Positions 63,099 through 64,000 of a DNA stretch of 64,000 nt are shown piece by piece. The stretch is taken from positions 1-64,000 of the forward strand of contig JAHCAX010000003.1 of assembly GCA_019634675.1 (NCBI GenBank), written 5' to 3'. A program made the translations under genes and the position numbers. Under the pieces are notes generated by a model. That model was not told the DNA's origin. It saw nothing but the letters and a program-made list of their open reading frames with translations, and ran no database searches. The stretch is from Acherontichlamydia pituitae (GTDB lineage Bacteria > Chlamydiota > Chlamydiia > Chlamydiales > Rhabdochlamydiaceae). Every line of letters begins with the position of its first letter. The stretch's first letter is position 1.

Positions 63099-64000
63099 TC
63101 GATTATGTCCTATTCATCAGCACGCCCGAGAAACCCCAGACAAGATCGCCATCGAATCCTCCGACTGCACTCTGACTTATCGACAGCTCGATGCTGCCAT
63201 TTCAAACCACTGCAGCAAGCTCAAGACCTTATCTATCCAACCCGGTACACATATCGCTTTTGTCGCTAAAACATCAGCCGCATCGGTCTTGCTGCTGTTT
63301 GCCCTCTTTCGCCTCAAAGCTATCGCTTGTCCTTTAAGCTTCCGTACGCCGCCGGAACAACTGCCCTCCCTTGTGCAACAATGCAGCGCGTCCCATCTCT
63401 TAAACGCTGAAGACCTGCCCATTGAAACAACATCGTTTCTTTGCGCACCTCCAACTTATGCTTTAGAACAACTCGCCGCCATGCTCATGACATCGGGATC
63501 TAGCGGAAAGCCAAAAGCCGCCTGCCATACCATCGGCGCCCATTTTGCCAATGCTGAAGGGGCCATTGCTTCCCTTCGCTGCACAAGTGAATCCCGATGG
63601 CTTCTTTCACTCCCCCTCTTCCATGTCGGGGGGATGGCGATCCTCTTCCGAATCTTTTTAGCAGGAGGAACGATCGTCTTGACCGATAAGCTCCTCTTTT
63701 CTGCATTGGAGCAGCAACGGATCACCCACGCCTCCTTTGTTCCGACGCAGCTTTTCCGCTTCCTCCAAGAACCTCAAGAGATGATCGGTAAGATCGCAGA
63801 ATCGGCAACCTGCCTTTTGATCGGCGGAGCTCCCCTCTCCCCATCGCTTGCTCAAAAGGCCTTTGCCCATCGCCTCCCCCTCTTTACTGCCTATGGAATG
63901 ACCGAAATGAGCTCGATGATCACGTTGGCGGAGCCGCATGAGATCGATAAGCGTCTTCACATGGGAAAACAGCTCCCTTTCCGAAGCTTGCGGATCGATG
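63091..64000 (+). CDS. menE: o-Succinylbenzoate-CoA ligase, cut by window end
   Basis: First 303 codons, open at the window end. Acyl-adenylate-forming enzyme that activates o-succinylbenzoate with CoA. The start MVDRLCPIHQHARETPDKIA, the phosphate-binding loop MLMTSGSSGKPKA, SLPLFHVGGMAILFRI, LIGGAPLSPSL and TAYGMTEMSSMIT are the expected motifs in order. The ATG overlaps the menC stop. The missing C-terminal part should hold the hinge and the mobile lid domain. Confidence 0.93.
   Translation, partial: MVDRLCPIHQHARETPDKIAIESSDCTLTYRQLDAAISNHCSKLKTLSIQPGTHIAFVAKTSAASVLLLFALFRLKAIACPLSFRTPPEQLPSLVQQCSASHLLNAEDLPIETTSFLCAPPTYALEQLAAMLMTSGSSGKPKAACHTIGAHFANAEGAIASLRCTSESRWLLSLPLFHVGGMAILFRIFLAGGTIVLTDKLLFSALEQQRITHASFVPTQLFRFLQEPQEMIGKIAESATCLLIGGAPLSPSLAQKAFAHRLPLFTAYGMTEMSSMITLAEPHEIDKRLHMGKQLPFRSLRID

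Noticed and set aside
1..64000. tRNA, rRNA or transposase genes
   Set aside because: No cloverleaf with the usual T-loop motif, no rRNA stretch and no transposase or integrase coding sequence was recognised by eye; a covariance-model scan was not possible.

Overview
The window comes from a member of the order Chlamydiales outside the Chlamydiaceae (an amoeba-associated, Waddlia/Criblamydia/Parachlamydia-like lineage). Three things point there: a DciA-gyrB-gyrA-tmk-holB cluster and a tpiA/xseA-xseB-dxs cluster in an order I recall from Chlamydia; a maf - HEAT protein - LptD-like run that also resembles Chlamydia; and, between these, many lineage-specific eukaryote-like or surface proteins (F-box/LRR, LRR, cysteine- and metallo-peptidase-like proteins, an Inc-like membrane protein, a Legionella/chlamydial-type outer membrane barrel). 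The genus is inference; no rRNA or tRNA gene was recognised.

Layout. 0-4 kb: a CorC/CNNM-type CBS protein and a DUF3604 protein, with dispersed repeats around them. 4.4-9.3 kb: four tandem minus-strand paralogs of an unrecognised family; three share almost the same promoter and the same terminator hairpin. 9.5-14.4 kb: maf, a HEAT-repeat exported protein and an LptD-like outer membrane protein. 14.5-16.4 kb: two convergent putative effectors (CBM20-like C-terminus; NlpC/P60-like cysteine peptidase). 16.5-22.8 kb: def, secG, tpiA (minus) and xseA-xseB-dxs-nadK (plus, overlapping genes). 22.8-25.5 kb: a degenerate F-box/LRR protein and an outer membrane barrel. 25.8-30.0 kb: a four-gene efflux operon (HlyD adaptor, TolC-like lipoprotein, FtsX-type permease, ATPase). 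30.2-37.1 kb: an Inc-like protein, a periplasmic protein divergent from a TetR regulator, a secreted phospholipase C/phosphoesterase lying between two 230-bp copies of the tetR 3' end, a small protein, and two putative effectors. 37.2-46 kb: holB, tmk, gyrA, gyrB, dciA, mgtE (minus). 46.1-50.4 kb: typA, a DUF3052-like gene and proBA. 50.8-55.7 kb: three putative effectors (coiled coil, LRR, papain-like). 55.9 kb to the end: a tightly overlapping menaquinone operon by the o-succinylbenzoate route, menG-menF-menD-menH-menB-menA-menC-menE, with menE cut by the window edge.

The most unusual signals are: (1) the tandem paralog array with reused promoter and terminator cassettes and an internally duplicated module; (2) several families of roughly 70-185-bp palindromic, MITE-like elements scattered between genes, one of which appears to sit in frame inside menF and one of which supplies the 3' end of a gene; (3) the phospholipase C gene framed by duplicated tetR ends, looking like an imported segment. 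Putative effector genes tend to have very AT-rich upstream regions, whereas housekeeping genes are densely packed.
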